Shown piece after piece: positions 36,791 to 46,841 of a stretch of 64,000 nt of DNA. A model generated the notes under the pieces. The model was not told the origin of the DNA, ran no database searches, and was given only the letters and a program-made list of their open reading frames with translations. The position numbers and the translations under genes are program-made. This DNA comes from Herpetomonas samuelpessoai (taxonomy: Eukaryota; Euglenozoa; Kinetoplastea; Trypanosomatida; Trypanosomatidae). How positions within the stretch are numbered: position 1 is the first letter of the stretch; each line of letters opens with the position of its first letter. The stretch is from positions 1-64,000 of the forward strand of contig JASAOC010002057.1 of NCBI GenBank assembly GCA_030849835.1. The letters run 5' to 3'.

Positions 36791-38548
36791 TCAAGTGGTG
36801 TCGTGTGCGGCGCAGCGAGTGAGGACATGAACATCACGCAATACACAAAGAAGCTCTTCATGCAGACAAACAGAAAAGAGAGCTCGCTGGATTGGCAAAG
36901 ACAAGGGCTTACTTAGCGTCCTCTCCCTCATCACAAGAGCCTCAGCTTCGGGAAACGAAAGAAGGCCTAGAACCTTCTGCTCCGCCGTCTCTAACGGCGT
37001 GCCCGCCTCCACGGCCAGCGCGACACCAAAAAACGGATGGTACCGCATGAGGAACTCGGCGCGATTCTTGACACCACCCTTCATGTCCGTGTCAACGCCG
37101 TCGTACGTGGTCCAGGCTGGCAGCCCCAGCGCGTCAGCCAATACTTTCTCGTCCGCCGCGTTGGTCGCATCTGCGCTACCCATACCAGCTTCCACTGGCT
37201 GGGGGGACGCCAAGATGTCGAGGGTACCGTGGGTGACGTGGGTGAGGAGCTGCAAGGCCAGCGACAAGAAGCGCTGCATGGTGGCCTGCCACTGACCGTG
37301 CGTCGGCGCAGCAGCACTACGTGTGGCGTGCACCGTGTGCCAGCCCACCTCCCACCACCACGGCAACCGTTCCACGTGATGGCCCAACTCCTTGTAGACA
37401 CGCCGCTCAAGCGCCGCAACGTGGCGAAGCGCCGTGCGCGTTCCCGTGCGACAGGCGACATGACGCAGTCTATCGAGGATGTGGCACGAGCCTGTCTGCC
37501 GGTTGGAGGAGGACGATGAAGCATTCCGTGGATCGGTTCCATCGCACTTTGTGTGAGCGGTTGAAGTAGCGTTCCGCGGCTCTGGAAGCTCTGGACCTAC
37601 AAATAACGCCTCTGCCGTCGCTTCCCGCTGAATAAGCTTCCAGCCAATCAGCACGCACGTGGCTGCGACAAGCAGACGGTCTGTCGTACCCACTTCGCGC
37701 TTGTACGTCGTATGGCGATGGCGCTCATGGGGCATCCCCGTGTCGGATGAACCGCTCGCAGCCGCCTCCTTGGCTAGCGCTCCGTCAATCAACCTCTGCT
37801 GAAACGTCGCAAAGATTTGAAAGGCGAGTATCGGCAGCACCAGGTAGCGAGTACCTGCGTGGGAATCGGCAAGGTCTGCTTGCATGGCTGTGGAGGCAGT
37901 TGCCCTTTCCAAGTCCTGCTCCATGCCATGATAAGCGTGACCGTCACACGCGCCCGGGTACGCCGCCGCACGGGATCGCTTCCGAGGTGGATGAGCATCG
38001 TTCAGCGTAGAAGGAACCCCCGCCCCTTGCGCGACGATTTGATCCGCTCCCTCAGAGGAGCCCAGATGCCGCGCCCACGCCTCGGCGATGGAGAGGCAGA
38101 TGCTCACGTCACGGGGCACTACGTGCAGTGCAGCCCACAGTGCTTCCGTGTCTGAAGCAGGTACACGGGTCGGTGACCATGGATGTGATGCGCCAGCCAA
38201 GGTGCGATAGCAGCCTAGGAAACCCTCAAGCACACGCAGGCGAGGGTCCGCGTCTATTTTTGGTGGTGGTGTGGGAGACAAGGTCGAGAGGGGATAGCGT
38301 GCGACGTAGCCCTCGAACAAACCCAAGAACACGCGGTGCGCGTCAATCGGGCCGAGTCTGTCCAGTGGTGGCGCGCTTGCTTGAGGGAGAGTGTCTTCCC
38401 AAGGTACACGCAGATGGGCAACGCTCTTGTCTCTTGGTTGGGGCGTTGCCGGAACTGGATCTGTTCTCTGCTCATGCACCGAGGGGACACCAGCCGCCCC
38501 CCTCAAGCGCGCTCCACATAGCATTTCGCTGCTGTGGACAGATTTCAT
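36791..38548 (-). CDS. Divergent cyclin-like protein
   Basis: A 585-residue protein with weak but suggestive likeness to cyclins. Around residues 230-400 it reads RYLVLPILAFQIFATFQQRLID, then DRLLVAATCVLIGWKLIQREA, which resembles the cyclin-box helix with its ALAC-IAxK pattern. After a spacer, ALRHVAALERRVYKELGHHVERLPWWWEVGW resembles the helix with a conserved Glu leading into a Leu-Pro turn. Low-complexity spacers break the box. The N-terminal 200 residues and the Ala/Asp-rich segment near 460 are not typical. If it is a cyclin it would partner a CDK-type kinase; T. brucei has about ten divergent cyclins. The other reading is an unrelated helical protein. The start ATG is at 38546-38548, and splice signals lie near 38627-38656. 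Confidence 0.6.
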   Translation of the reverse strand: MKSVHSSEMLCGARLRGAAGVPSVHEQRTDPVPATPQPRDKSVAHLRVPWEDTLPQASAPPLDRLGPIDAHRVFLGLFEGYVARYPLSTLSPTPPPKIDADPRLRVLEGFLGCYRTLAGASHPWSPTRVPASDTEALWAALHVVPRDVSICLSIAEAWARHLGSSEGADQIVAQGAGVPSTLNDAHPPRKRSRAAAYPGACDGHAYHGMEQDLERATASTAMQADLADSHAGTRYLVLPILAFQIFATFQQRLIDGALAKEAAASGSSDTGMPHERHRHTTYKREVGTTDRLLVAATCVLIGWKLIQREATAEALFVGPELPEPRNATSTAHTKCDGTDPRNASSSSSNRQTGSCHILDRLRHVACRTGTRTALRHVAALERRVYKELGHHVERLPWWWEVGWHTVHATRSAAAPTHGQWQATMQRFLSLALQLLTHVTHGTLDILASPQPVEAGMGSADATNAADEKVLADALGLPAWTTYDGVDTDMKGGVKNRAEFLMRYHPFFGVALAVEAGTPLETAEQKVLGLLSFPEAEALVMRERTLSKPLSLPIQRALFSVCLHEELLCVLRDVHVLTRCAAHDTT

Positions 38549-38837
38549 AACGTGGATAAGAGAGATGGGAATGAAAGAAAAAAATGGGGGGATGGAGTGA
38601 AGACCCCTCGTCGCAGTCTCTTACAACTATGAGAAGAAGAAGAAATAGCAAGGAAATCATTCCTCTGCCTCCTCCTCAGTCGCTTTTTCTCGTTTGCGTT
38701 CCTCTTCAAGGATCCAACCGGAACTTTTTTTATTTCTCACGGTTGCCTACTGCAACGTGTAGAGCCGGAGTGCCAATTGCTTTTCCTAACGTTTGTCTGT
38801 CACGTTTCGCTGCAGACGGTCGCACTGAATGGTGCTT

Positions 38838-38868
38838 GTCTGTGCGTCTGTGCGTCTGTGCGTCTGTG
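38838..38868 (+). repeat. Tandem 8-base TGTGCGTC repeat
   Basis: Almost four units in a row, in the spacer between the cyclin-like and DUF4139 genes. Confidence 0.8.
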
Positions 38869-39588
38869 TAAGAGATACCTTGCTGTCGATTCCACCAAAG
38901 TTGTAAGTTGCTCTCTGTGGTCAGTGCATCGCTGGCAACTGTCTCGTGGAAGGCAAAGGCGATGTGGGGAAAAAAAAAGCATTGCTAGAAGCTGGCGCAT
39001 ACATGGTGTGCGCCTCTATATGTGACGGCTCCCATTTGGTGCCCATTTCCGGCGCGGGTGCCATACCGATGCAACGGCGTCTCAAGTCTTTACAAAGGAG
39101 GAGGATTCAACCCTTCCTCTCGAATGACGTGGTCATCGTCTCTTTGTTTTCTTTTGTTTTTGGTGTGGGTGTCCCAAGACATGAAAACAGAAAGCAAAAA
39201 AAAAAAAAAAAACGGGACAGTCTTGATTGACTTTGGGAAGAAGAAAAAGAGAGGTGATAAGAGAGAGAAGTGCTGCTAAACATTTTCTATCGTCGTAGTA
39301 GGTAGAGGTGATGTGAGCGGAGCAGGATGGAACCACGTAGTTACATGAACACAATCATTCATGACTTGGCGAAGGGCGACTCTGCTAACGTATTATGAAT
39401 ACTTACTAACTTCTGCTTGGAGGAAAGAGAGGTTGAAGAGGGGAGATGACTAACGATCACACTGGAGGCACAGTTGTCAGATAGCTCTCAACAAGGAGCG
39501 TCCCAGGCTCACTTCGATCTTCATATCTATTTTGAGGGTGGGTAATACTGGTTACTATAGGCGAAAGTGCAGGATCCAACTTTCCGTG

Positions 39589-39623
39589 CCCTCACGTCTC
39601 ACCCTGGACGGTGATAGTGAGGG
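39589..39623. other. Hairpin: 7-bp outer and 5-bp inner stem
   Basis: CCCTCAC at 39589-39595 pairs with GTGAGGG at 39617-39623. Inside it TCACC (39599-39603) pairs with GGTGA (39610-39614), leaving a 6-nt loop and a small internal loop. It can form on either strand. It lies in the probable 3' UTR or spacer after the DUF4139 gene. Confidence 0.6.
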
Positions 39624-39725
39624 GGGTCGGTTGGGTGGGTGAATAACAAAGTAAGTAAATGGAATAGAAAAAGAGAATGAAAGGAAGGAGGATGGAGATA
39701 GGCTTGGTTAGGCACAGGGTAGAAC

Positions 39726-39761
39726 AAAAAGAGAGAAAATACTGTGTTTTTCTCTCTTTTT
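39726..39761. other. Hairpin: 14-bp perfect purine/pyrimidine inverted repeat
   Basis: A 14-base purine arm (39726-39739, centre GAGAG) pairs perfectly with 39748-39761 across an 8-nt loop. Purine and pyrimidine runs are common here, but a perfect inverted pair of this length stands out. Confidence 0.65.
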
Positions 39762-40290
39762 TTGGAGTTCTGCTGTTGGCAGAAGAGATACAGGGAAAAT
39801 AATCAATGAGGAGACACGAATAAACTCCTTTTCCTCTCCGACCAGGTACCTCTCGTACTCTTTTTCTTTTTTTTTTTAATCCCTGTTGGGAAGAGAACGT
39901 ACCCTACACTGGATCGGAGCTAAACCAGGCAAAGAGAGAGAGGAAGTAATACAATAAGGTCGAAGTGCGCATGGGACCGCCTCAGCCGTCAGACGTCACC
40001 ATTCACTGACCAGGGTGAGCCCTTTTGGTAGAAGAAAAAGAGAGGAAGGCAGAATATAAAAGCTCGATTCTTCTTTTAGAGGAGAAACAGAGCTTCGCGG
40101 AGAGGCCGAAGTATTTGGCACTCCTAGGGGGGGGCCATGAACAACCACGCCACACACGAACAGCAGCACACAGGCACAAAGATAGGATTGCGCACCGCTA
40201 CGGACAGGCGCACACACACACACACACGTCTCACAAAAGCACCTTCTCTCCATATCGTGAAGGCAACCCACGCACGACAGTCCCTCTTCC

Positions 40291-42054
40291 TCAGATGCCC
40301 AACACCTCGCGGTCTGCGGGGTGCTTGACCGTGAACTCAAAGTCGATCGTGCGTTTCTCCTTGGGGCGCAGCGTGACGTGCCACTCAACCATGTTGTCCT
40401 CTGGATTGACGGCAGCCCCCTCGGCGTACTCGCTCCCGAACACCTTCAGGGTGCTGGGGTTGGGCGATACCAAGGACACCTTGAGGGTTTCCGGGTCCGA
40501 AGAGATGGGGTAGTGGTCTCGCACCACAACGTTCACCGGCATGTTTGTCAGGGTGTTCCGCAGCCGCATCGTACAGCCGTGTGTGTGTGTCGTTTTCTTT
40601 TCGCCAAACACACCGTCGCGTGCGGTTGTCTTTGGCGTGCCCCGATCGGTCCGGCTCACGGTGATGGCGTCATCGCTGCCGAGGGAGACGGTGAACCCGC
40701 TGCCAGCGGGGACCTGTCCCATCACAGACTTGTTGATGAAAGTGTTATTGAAGAAGACGTTGGACGGTCCAGGGAGGAGCAGGAAGGGGCTCGTGTTCTT
40801 GCACGTGCCGGTCAAGTAGACGGTGGGATCGGAGACAGGCAGGGTGGTGTAGGTCAGCTTCGTCGGAAACCGCCTCTGGGCGACCATGAGTCGAACGGCC
40901 TCGCCGTCTGACGGCACCGTTGCCTTGCCTGGGATGGTAAATTGCGTGGCGCTGGAGACGAAGTTGTTCCTGGTCACCGTCGCCTCCTCTACAGCGGGCA
41001 CCCGGACGGCCAAACTGCCATCTGCCCCGCAGGAAGTCTCCTCCCGCGCTGCGTATCTTTTCATGCGCACGGTGGCAGCGGCGAAGGGACGCTGCGCGAT
41101 GGGCTGCCGGTAGCTCACGCGCCACGTCGGAGTCGGGAACGATGGCGGCGCTGCCCCCACGTGCGGCACCGCCGTGCTCAAGGTGAGCGAGACCTTATCC
41201 CAGTCCACCCCGGTCTGCTGGCGCACCTCCGCGTTGTAGCTGAGGTCCAACTGAGGTTGGCTGTCGGCCTGCCTTTCCTCTGTCAGCACGCGCACGTCAT
41301 ACGTGGGCGTCCAGGAAGCTTCGGGCACCTGGAAAGAGAAGAGCAGCTCCACGGGAACGACAGAGTTGGCGCTGGTCGCATCCGCCTCGGTGTGCACGTC
41401 CACGGCACATTCCAGGCAGCGGCGCGTCACAGCGGCCTCGGCCTCGGCGCGTTTACGCTTGAGTCGCTTCTCCAGACGCATGACGGCACGCTGGGCGAGG
41501 CGGAGCGCTTCGGTGTGCGCCTCCACACGCTCCTCGCTCTGCGCGCGGCGTGACGCCAGGAAATCACTCATGGCTGCCCACTTCGCCGGATTGGCCAGAA
41601 AAGCCTGAGCAGCGGCGGCCTCTGCGTGCTCCAGGTGGTTGGCGCTCTCCAGCTGCACCCTCTCCACAGCCGCCACCATCTCGAGCATCTTCTTCTGCAC
41701 CGCCAGCTGCTTCTCCACTGTCGTCACACGCGCGCGGGCGGTCTTGAGTGCCTCCTCGGCTTCGCTTGCCTCCTTGCTCTTGGCATCTGCGCCCGTCGTA
41801 GCTGCCGTCAAGGGCTGCGTGACGCCGCGCACACTGCGGAGAACGACGGACTGGCGAGGAGTGGTGCCGCCGAGGCGCACCTGCAGCGTCCGGGCCTCCC
41901 AACCAGCATAGGCACCATCGTGTGCGAATCGCAGCGTGTGCCGGCCATGTGTCAGCTGCGCCACCACCTGGTATGTGACCTGGGCACAGTCCTGGAAGAC
42001 AGTGACCCCGGACAAGGTCCCCTTCACCTCCGTGAGCATCTCAGCGTTCACCAT
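40291..42054 (-). CDS. DUF4140/DUF4139 domain protein (CHP02231 family)
   Basis: A 587-residue protein with the two-domain plan of a family found in bacteria, fungi and protists whose function is not settled. The N-terminal part reads VTVFQDCAQVTYQVVAQLTHGRHTLRFAH (about 15-45), the DUF4140 pattern of a short beta domain with Gly-x-His/Arg. A Glu/Ala/Arg-rich coiled coil spans about 90-205. The C-terminal half is DUF4139: VELLFSFQVPEASWTPTYDVRV, LDLSYNAEVRQQTGVDWDKVSLTLSTA and, near the end, MVEWHVTLRPKEKRTIDFEFTVKHP. The conserved Trp-x-Pro-x-Tyr-Asp and the W-x-x-V/D-L-x-LST segment are the family hallmarks. There is no signal peptide, so it is probably cytosolic. The start is the ATG at 42052-42054 (MVNAEM); the upstream frame is Ser/His-rich leader without an ATG. 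Confidence 0.88.
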   Translation of the reverse strand: MVNAEMLTEVKGTLSGVTVFQDCAQVTYQVVAQLTHGRHTLRFAHDGAYAGWEARTLQVRLGGTTPRQSVVLRSVRGVTQPLTAATTGADAKSKEASEAEEALKTARARVTTVEKQLAVQKKMLEMVAAVERVQLESANHLEHAEAAAAQAFLANPAKWAAMSDFLASRRAQSEERVEAHTEALRLAQRAVMRLEKRLKRKRAEAEAAVTRRCLECAVDVHTEADATSANSVVPVELLFSFQVPEASWTPTYDVRVLTEERQADSQPQLDLSYNAEVRQQTGVDWDKVSLTLSTAVPHVGAAPPSFPTPTWRVSYRQPIAQRPFAAATVRMKRYAAREETSCGADGSLAVRVPAVEEATVTRNNFVSSATQFTIPGKATVPSDGEAVRLMVAQRRFPTKLTYTTLPVSDPTVYLTGTCKNTSPFLLLPGPSNVFFNNTFINKSVMGQVPAGSGFTVSLGSDDAITVSRTDRGTPKTTARDGVFGEKKTTHTHGCTMRLRNTLTNMPVNVVVRDHYPISSDPETLKVSLVSPNPSTLKVFGSEYAEGAAVNPEDNMVEWHVTLRPKEKRTIDFEFTVKHPADREVLGI

Positions 42055-42912
42055 GGCGCGTGCTGAGAGAGACCAAAGGGAGACGGCGGCTGCTGGGATG
42101 GTATGTGCGTGCGTGTGTGACAGTTGTAGCACGCTGTCAGAACGCGACGAACAACGAGTTCTGATTTTTTTTCAAGGGTGGTTGAATGAAACAGTGAAAT
42201 ATTATACCTAGCTCGTGTATGATGGTGTAACACGTTGCTAAGACAGCCCTTAGAGGAACGTAACTTTTTTTGATGCGTGTGTGCGCTTGCGTTGATGAGT
42301 GTTTGGTTATTCTGCCAAAAAAAAAAAAAAAATGGCACCCGTGGCGTTCCTAAAACAGATGATAAACCAAGGTCGACAGTAAACCTCAAGCCGTAAGCCT
42401 TTGGGCAACAAAGACAAGGACCAAAAGAGAAGAATGGGCGTGAACATTGAACCATTTCATTCATGTTCGTCGTGGGCTGATATACCTCTCAGCCGCATTC
42501 ACGCAATGTTGAAAGAACAATAAGGATGCGTGCCTGTGCGCACGTAGCCCCGCCATAACCGACCGTCCTCTAGTGAGGCAATTCGCGGAGTGGACGAGGC
42601 ACGCGAGTCAGCCTTCCCCTCCTCCGTTGTCGCAGGTGCAGAAGAACGGCTAGCAGGTGTGACTCTATGTTTCCTCGCACTGGTACGACACAAACGCCTG
42701 CGTTGCCCCTCAATTCTCTGCTGCACTTTGCGCTATCTCGAGCGCGTGTGCAGAAAACGGAAAAGTTCGTCTCTCTCCTTTTTTTTTTGGGTGTGTGTGT
42801 CTTTGTGTGAAAAGGGGGTGGAAGGACGGAGGGAGGAGAAAGATGTGACAGGCCGACCAATCCATGTCGCGCGCCGCGCCCGATTTGTTTTTTTCTTCTC
42901 TTGTTTCGTGTC
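42055..42912. other. Intergenic: 5' leader of the DUF4139 gene and 3' UTR of the 923-residue protein gene
   Basis: An A16 run at 42317-42332 with AG at 42312-42313 is the likely splice signal (leader about 257 nt). The rest holds short T and A runs, and no gene. Confidence 0.55.
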
Positions 42913-45684
42913 TTACTGAAATTGCTCCTGGTGAAAGCGCTCGCGCTTTGTCTGACCGTCACGGGTGATGCGACCATCAAAGAGCTTTGTGGCGACCTTG
43001 AAGGCGAGGCAACCCGCAGGATCGCCAATCTCACGGAAGATGGTGGTCAGCTCGTGGTCCATGAGGTAGGTGTACGACGTCTGCTCGAGCATCTTGGCGG
43101 TAAGGTGGGCTGCCGCTTCCCAATCCAGCCGGTGCAGCAGGCAGCGCATCAGCAGCAGCCACATGTCGGTGTTGCGCAGGTACCACGGGTCGTTACCCAT
43201 GACAGCAGGGTTCATCAAGGATCTCCAGAGCTCCGCGAAAATGTCGCCCGGCAGCTCCGCCGCCTCTCGCTCCAGCTGTGCAACACCCACCGGTTGACGT
43301 CGCAGCATCACGTGTGGGTACACGTTGAAAAGGTTGGGGTCGTACAAGTGAGGAGGCACCGCGTGGGCGGCGCAGCGCACGTGCGGCTGCGTCGTGCGCC
43401 GCCCCGTGAGATCCTCCATCGTGAGCGCAGATGGCGACCACGATGACAGCGATGATGATGAAGACGACGACAAGGAGGAGGAGGCCCCGGTGGTGGGTTT
43501 GAAGAAGACGCGAAGAGAGTCTTGGAAGTCCTGTGCAATCACACCGTCGGAACGGAGAGCTGGGAGTGTGTTATCATTGTAGTACAAATGCTTCATGGAG
43601 TCACGTGCCTGCTTGGCGGAACCAAAGAGAGCGAGCGCGGTATCACGTGCGTCGAGATACGCACCCCACTTCCGCCGCTCGGCCAGTCCCGTGGCTGTGA
43701 GCTTCGGGTTCGGCAGCGGGTGGTCGCAGCAGTACTGGGCAAGCTGCTTAAAGGCGAGACGGGTCTCACGAGGGAGTCGGGCTCGCGTCCGGTCCACACG
43801 GGCAACAGCCGCTTGCAGGGCGGCGACGGCCTCCTCGTAGGTCCGCGTGAAGCCTAATGTGTAGGCCTCCACCCCGACTAGGTCCGCCGTCGTCGGTCGC
43901 ACAGGAGGTGCCGCTGCGGAGCCCAGTACCGCCGCCGATGTCCCACTCTGTGCACCCGACGAGGACGCCAGGTCACCGCCCTGCATAAGGGTGTCTTCCA
44001 GCTGCGACTCCCGCTCCGTCAACGCCATGCGCTGGACGAGTCGGGTGAAGGCCTCGCGGATGTCCTCGCGGGTGTGCATGCTCAGCGTCGGCAGCAGGCT
44101 TCCCACATCCATCAAGTACTGATGGCCCACAGCGAAAGGTTCCGAGGATGCGGCGTTGTCGTCGTTCGCCTCGTCCATTGACTCCGGTTCAGCCTGTGTG
44201 CGGCGCAGGCGGGCTTCCTCCCTTTCCACCGCGCGGAGAAAGATACGGGTGGCCTCTGTGTTGTCACGCAGGGCGCTCTGCGTCAAGGAGATGGTGTGAT
44301 AGAGCAGTGCAGCGTTGTAGCCCTGAGAACCGAGTCCACCAAGCGTCTGCGACGATACGGCCTCACGTGTGCCGTCAAAGGCATCTAGTGCATGCAGCAG
44401 TGTGGTGCGTAGGCTCGTCGCACGGGTATTGAGTATACCGATCGGCACGGGCGCCTCCATGTTCACACCCGTCTCCGCCAGGGACCGCCGCATCGCTGAA
44501 GCCACATGGGCCAACACCGATGTGGCGTCGGACAGCTCACCTCGTTCCTCCAATCGCTGAAGAACAGCGCCTGGGCTCACCTGGCCTACCGGAAACCCCG
44601 AAAACGAGCCCAACAATGCGCGCACCCGCGGAAAGCACTCGACCTGTGTGAGAAGACAGCCCATCACATTCACAGCGTCCCAGTCCGAGAGGCGCACCCC
44701 AAGGGAGCGAATCCACAGCGCAACGAGCAGCACGGCCACGGGGTCGCAGCCACTGTCGCCCCTACTCACTGCCAGGTGGTGCAGCAGTGCAGAGAGCACG
44801 GGGCTCGACTGCGGTGCTTCTCCGCCCTCGTCCCGAACGCCTGGCATACGATCAGGCTCCTCCAAGGCGGCCTGACGAATGTGCCTGCTGCTGCCGTACG
44901 CGGCAACCGTGGCTGCCTCCGACCTCGCCACATCCGTGGCGACCAACGAGCCAAACGCCTCCTGTGCTGCACGGACAATGGTCAGGATCCGCTCCAGCCC
45001 ATCTGACGGTGCCAGGCAGTGGATGCAGTCGACCGCACGGGCGTACGTCTCTTGTGTGGTTTCCCCACGTTGCGCCATCACCTCGAGCAGCTGTACCACA
45101 TTTTCGCGATCCAAGCTGTGGTTGAAGACGCGGAAAAGGGCGTGGTAATGGTAGGGTGCGAGGGGTTGCTGGAGACGCTCGCGCAGGTACTGCAGCGCGC
45201 CGCTCAGTTCATCCACATCGTGGTTGCTCGTAAAGGTGGCGACGAGTGCGTTGACATCGTACAGAGAGAGGGAGTGCGAGACATCCGCCTCGAGGGATGC
45301 CGCGCCACCGTCCTCGCCAGACCGTTCGCCATCGTTGCTCAACACTGGCCCGTCGCCGTAGTCCTCTTCATTCGCGCCGTTACCCGTAGGCGCACCCGTG
45401 CCAATACCAGGGCTCCCTGAGAGTGTATGGCTCCTGTAATGCGATGCGTCCCCGCCATCGTCCTCACTCATCATTGGTGAAGCGCCTGAAGGAGAGGAAG
45501 AGGCGATGCCGTCCTGTGCAGAGGCCGCAGCGGCGGCGTCGGCGGCGTCATCGCGTCGGATTGCCGCGGCCAGAATGTCCTTTGCGTGCGCGTGGGCGTC
45601 TTCACGATAATAAGGATGCCACCAATCAGGGATCACGCGCTGATTGAGCACGTAGCTACCCGCCAAAGCCAATGTTCGGCGCAT
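42913..45684 (-). CDS. Helical-repeat (PPR-like) protein, probably mitochondrial
   Basis: A 923-residue protein not placed in a named family. It begins MRRTLALAGSYVLNQRVIPDWWHP, a short basic and hydroxylated start that could be a mitochondrial import signal, followed by an Ala/Asp/Ser-rich spacer. At about 155-200 the segment PYHYHALFRVFNHSLDRENVVQLLEVMAQRGETTQETYARAV has the spacing of a pentatricopeptide repeat (35-residue helix pair with Met and Gly near the turn), and further helix pairs follow, for example near the C-terminus WEAAAHLTAKMLEQTSYTYLMDHELTTIFREIGDPAGCLAFKVAT. Trypanosomatids use many PPR proteins in mitochondrial RNA processing and ribosomes, so such a role is plausible but inferred. 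The start ATG is at 45682-45684; a purine run at 45698-45749 gives a leader of only about 10 nt. Confidence 0.75.
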   Translation of the reverse strand: MRRTLALAGSYVLNQRVIPDWWHPYYREDAHAHAKDILAAAIRRDDAADAAAAASAQDGIASSSPSGASPMMSEDDGGDASHYRSHTLSGSPGIGTGAPTGNGANEEDYGDGPVLSNDGERSGEDGGAASLEADVSHSLSLYDVNALVATFTSNHDVDELSGALQYLRERLQQPLAPYHYHALFRVFNHSLDRENVVQLLEVMAQRGETTQETYARAVDCIHCLAPSDGLERILTIVRAAQEAFGSLVATDVARSEAATVAAYGSSRHIRQAALEEPDRMPGVRDEGGEAPQSSPVLSALLHHLAVSRGDSGCDPVAVLLVALWIRSLGVRLSDWDAVNVMGCLLTQVECFPRVRALLGSFSGFPVGQVSPGAVLQRLEERGELSDATSVLAHVASAMRRSLAETGVNMEAPVPIGILNTRATSLRTTLLHALDAFDGTREAVSSQTLGGLGSQGYNAALLYHTISLTQSALRDNTEATRIFLRAVEREEARLRRTQAEPESMDEANDDNAASSEPFAVGHQYLMDVGSLLPTLSMHTREDIREAFTRLVQRMALTERESQLEDTLMQGGDLASSSGAQSGTSAAVLGSAAAPPVRPTTADLVGVEAYTLGFTRTYEEAVAALQAAVARVDRTRARLPRETRLAFKQLAQYCCDHPLPNPKLTATGLAERRKWGAYLDARDTALALFGSAKQARDSMKHLYYNDNTLPALRSDGVIAQDFQDSLRVFFKPTTGASSSLSSSSSSSLSSWSPSALTMEDLTGRRTTQPHVRCAAHAVPPHLYDPNLFNVYPHVMLRRQPVGVAQLEREAAELPGDIFAELWRSLMNPAVMGNDPWYLRNTDMWLLLMRCLLHRLDWEAAAHLTAKMLEQTSYTYLMDHELTTIFREIGDPAGCLAFKVATKLFDGRITRDGQTKRERFHQEQFQ

Positions 45685-46841
45685 GATTAAGAGCTAAACG
45701 GGAAAGGAAGGAAGAAGGAAGAAAAAAAAAAAAGAAGAGACAGAGTGAGGGAAACCCGTTGCCCGGAATCAGAAGAATTAGAAACGTTGAAAAGGGGTGT
45801 GTGTGCGAGGAAAGAAGCTGTTAGTCGAATGACTGTTGTAGTTTTACCTCTATCCTCCCTCTCTCTCTCTATCGCGCGCACAGCAAATGTGGTGCGAAGT
45901 ACAGCAGGAAGGAAAAAACACTGTTCTCCGGACAGCTCGCGAACCAACCTCTTTCACCTAGAGCTCCACTAGATCCAAACGAAAAGAAAAGGAAAAAAAG
46001 AACGCAGGAATAAAAATAGCGGCAGCTATGCAGACAAGAAGTTCTGCTTCTGTTCGACGCAAAAAAAAAAAAAAAAAAGATGAACAGGACGACGTTTCAG
46101 AGAGCGTGGAAAGGTGAAAAGCTAGACTCGTTGTATTGGTGGTCACCATCCTTATCATCACATGTCGAACGAGTCCCTCTTCATGTGGGGACCAGCTGCC
46201 GGGACAGCATCGAATAAGCATGTGTTCGAGCGTCCGCTGTGTCCGTCGGTTGAGGGAAGGCCCTCACCTCCGTCTCATCCAATCAGTGTGCCTCTGGATT
46301 ACCCCTGTGATGTACGGAGTCCATGCGGGAATGCAAGCGCGAGTAAACCACCTCCGCCATCTACACACTGTCCAACCTTTCACCACACAGCACACCTTGG
46401 AGCAGATGAAACCTCGCCTTTGTCGCGATCTTATTTTGTGTCAATGACACTGTTCTTGTTTTGTTTTTTTCCATAAAGCTTTCTGTTGCTGTTGTTCGTG
46501 AGGATTGGCTGTTCTAGTCCGTTCCCAAGAAATAAGATGAGGACATGACACGTAACCAGGCGTGTGACGCGGTGAAATAGGTTTCGCCTTCCTTCAAAGA
46601 AAAGAAGAAAGAGCTACTTCGAGAAAAAAAAAGGACGAGCAACGTCGCAGGAGGACAATTCTTCCGAGATGAGTATGAAGGTGGTCGCGAAAAGGGATCG
46701 CCCATCACCGCCAGAGCGTCAGTGCCACCGTTATTGTTTTCCTTCCTTTTTCGCTCCTTCTCCTCACTGTGCTCTGTCCGATTCGTACCGCTGATGTATG
46801 GAATCAGCCTCCTCCTCCCCCCCCCCCCTTCCTCAGCATGC
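45685..46841. other. Intergenic: 5' leader of the PPR-like gene and 3' UTR of the HECT gene
   Basis: The purine run at 45698-45749 with AG at 45694-45695 is a strong but very close splice signal. An A18 run lies at 46061-46078 and a C12 run at 46817-46828, just past the stop of the HECT gene. A GC-richer stretch at 46140-46440 has only short ORFs. Confidence 0.55.
45694..45749 (-). promoter_or_regulatory. Predicted trans-splice acceptor for the PPR-like gene
   Basis: A 50-nt pyrimidine tract on the minus strand ends at AG 45694-45695, only about 10 nt before the ATG. If used, the leader is unusually short, or a downstream ATG is the true start. Confidence 0.45.

Larger units (their letters stand above)
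38549..40290. other. Intergenic: 5' leader of the cyclin-like gene and 3' UTR of the DUF4139 gene
   Basis: A purine run at 38630-38656 with AG at 38627-38628 is the likely splice signal (leader about 78 nt). An 8-base TGTGCGTC repeat lies at 38838-38868. A GC-richer stretch at about 38985-39125 has several short dyads. Two hairpins lie at 39589-39623 and 39726-39761 and a CA repeat at 40211-40227. No coding gene or tRNA was found. Confidence 0.55.

Noticed and set aside
39095-39120. A T-loop-like word (TTCAACC) with a five-pair stem
   Set aside because: The loop would be eight bases, and no D arm, anticodon arm or acceptor stem lines up, so no tRNA is called.
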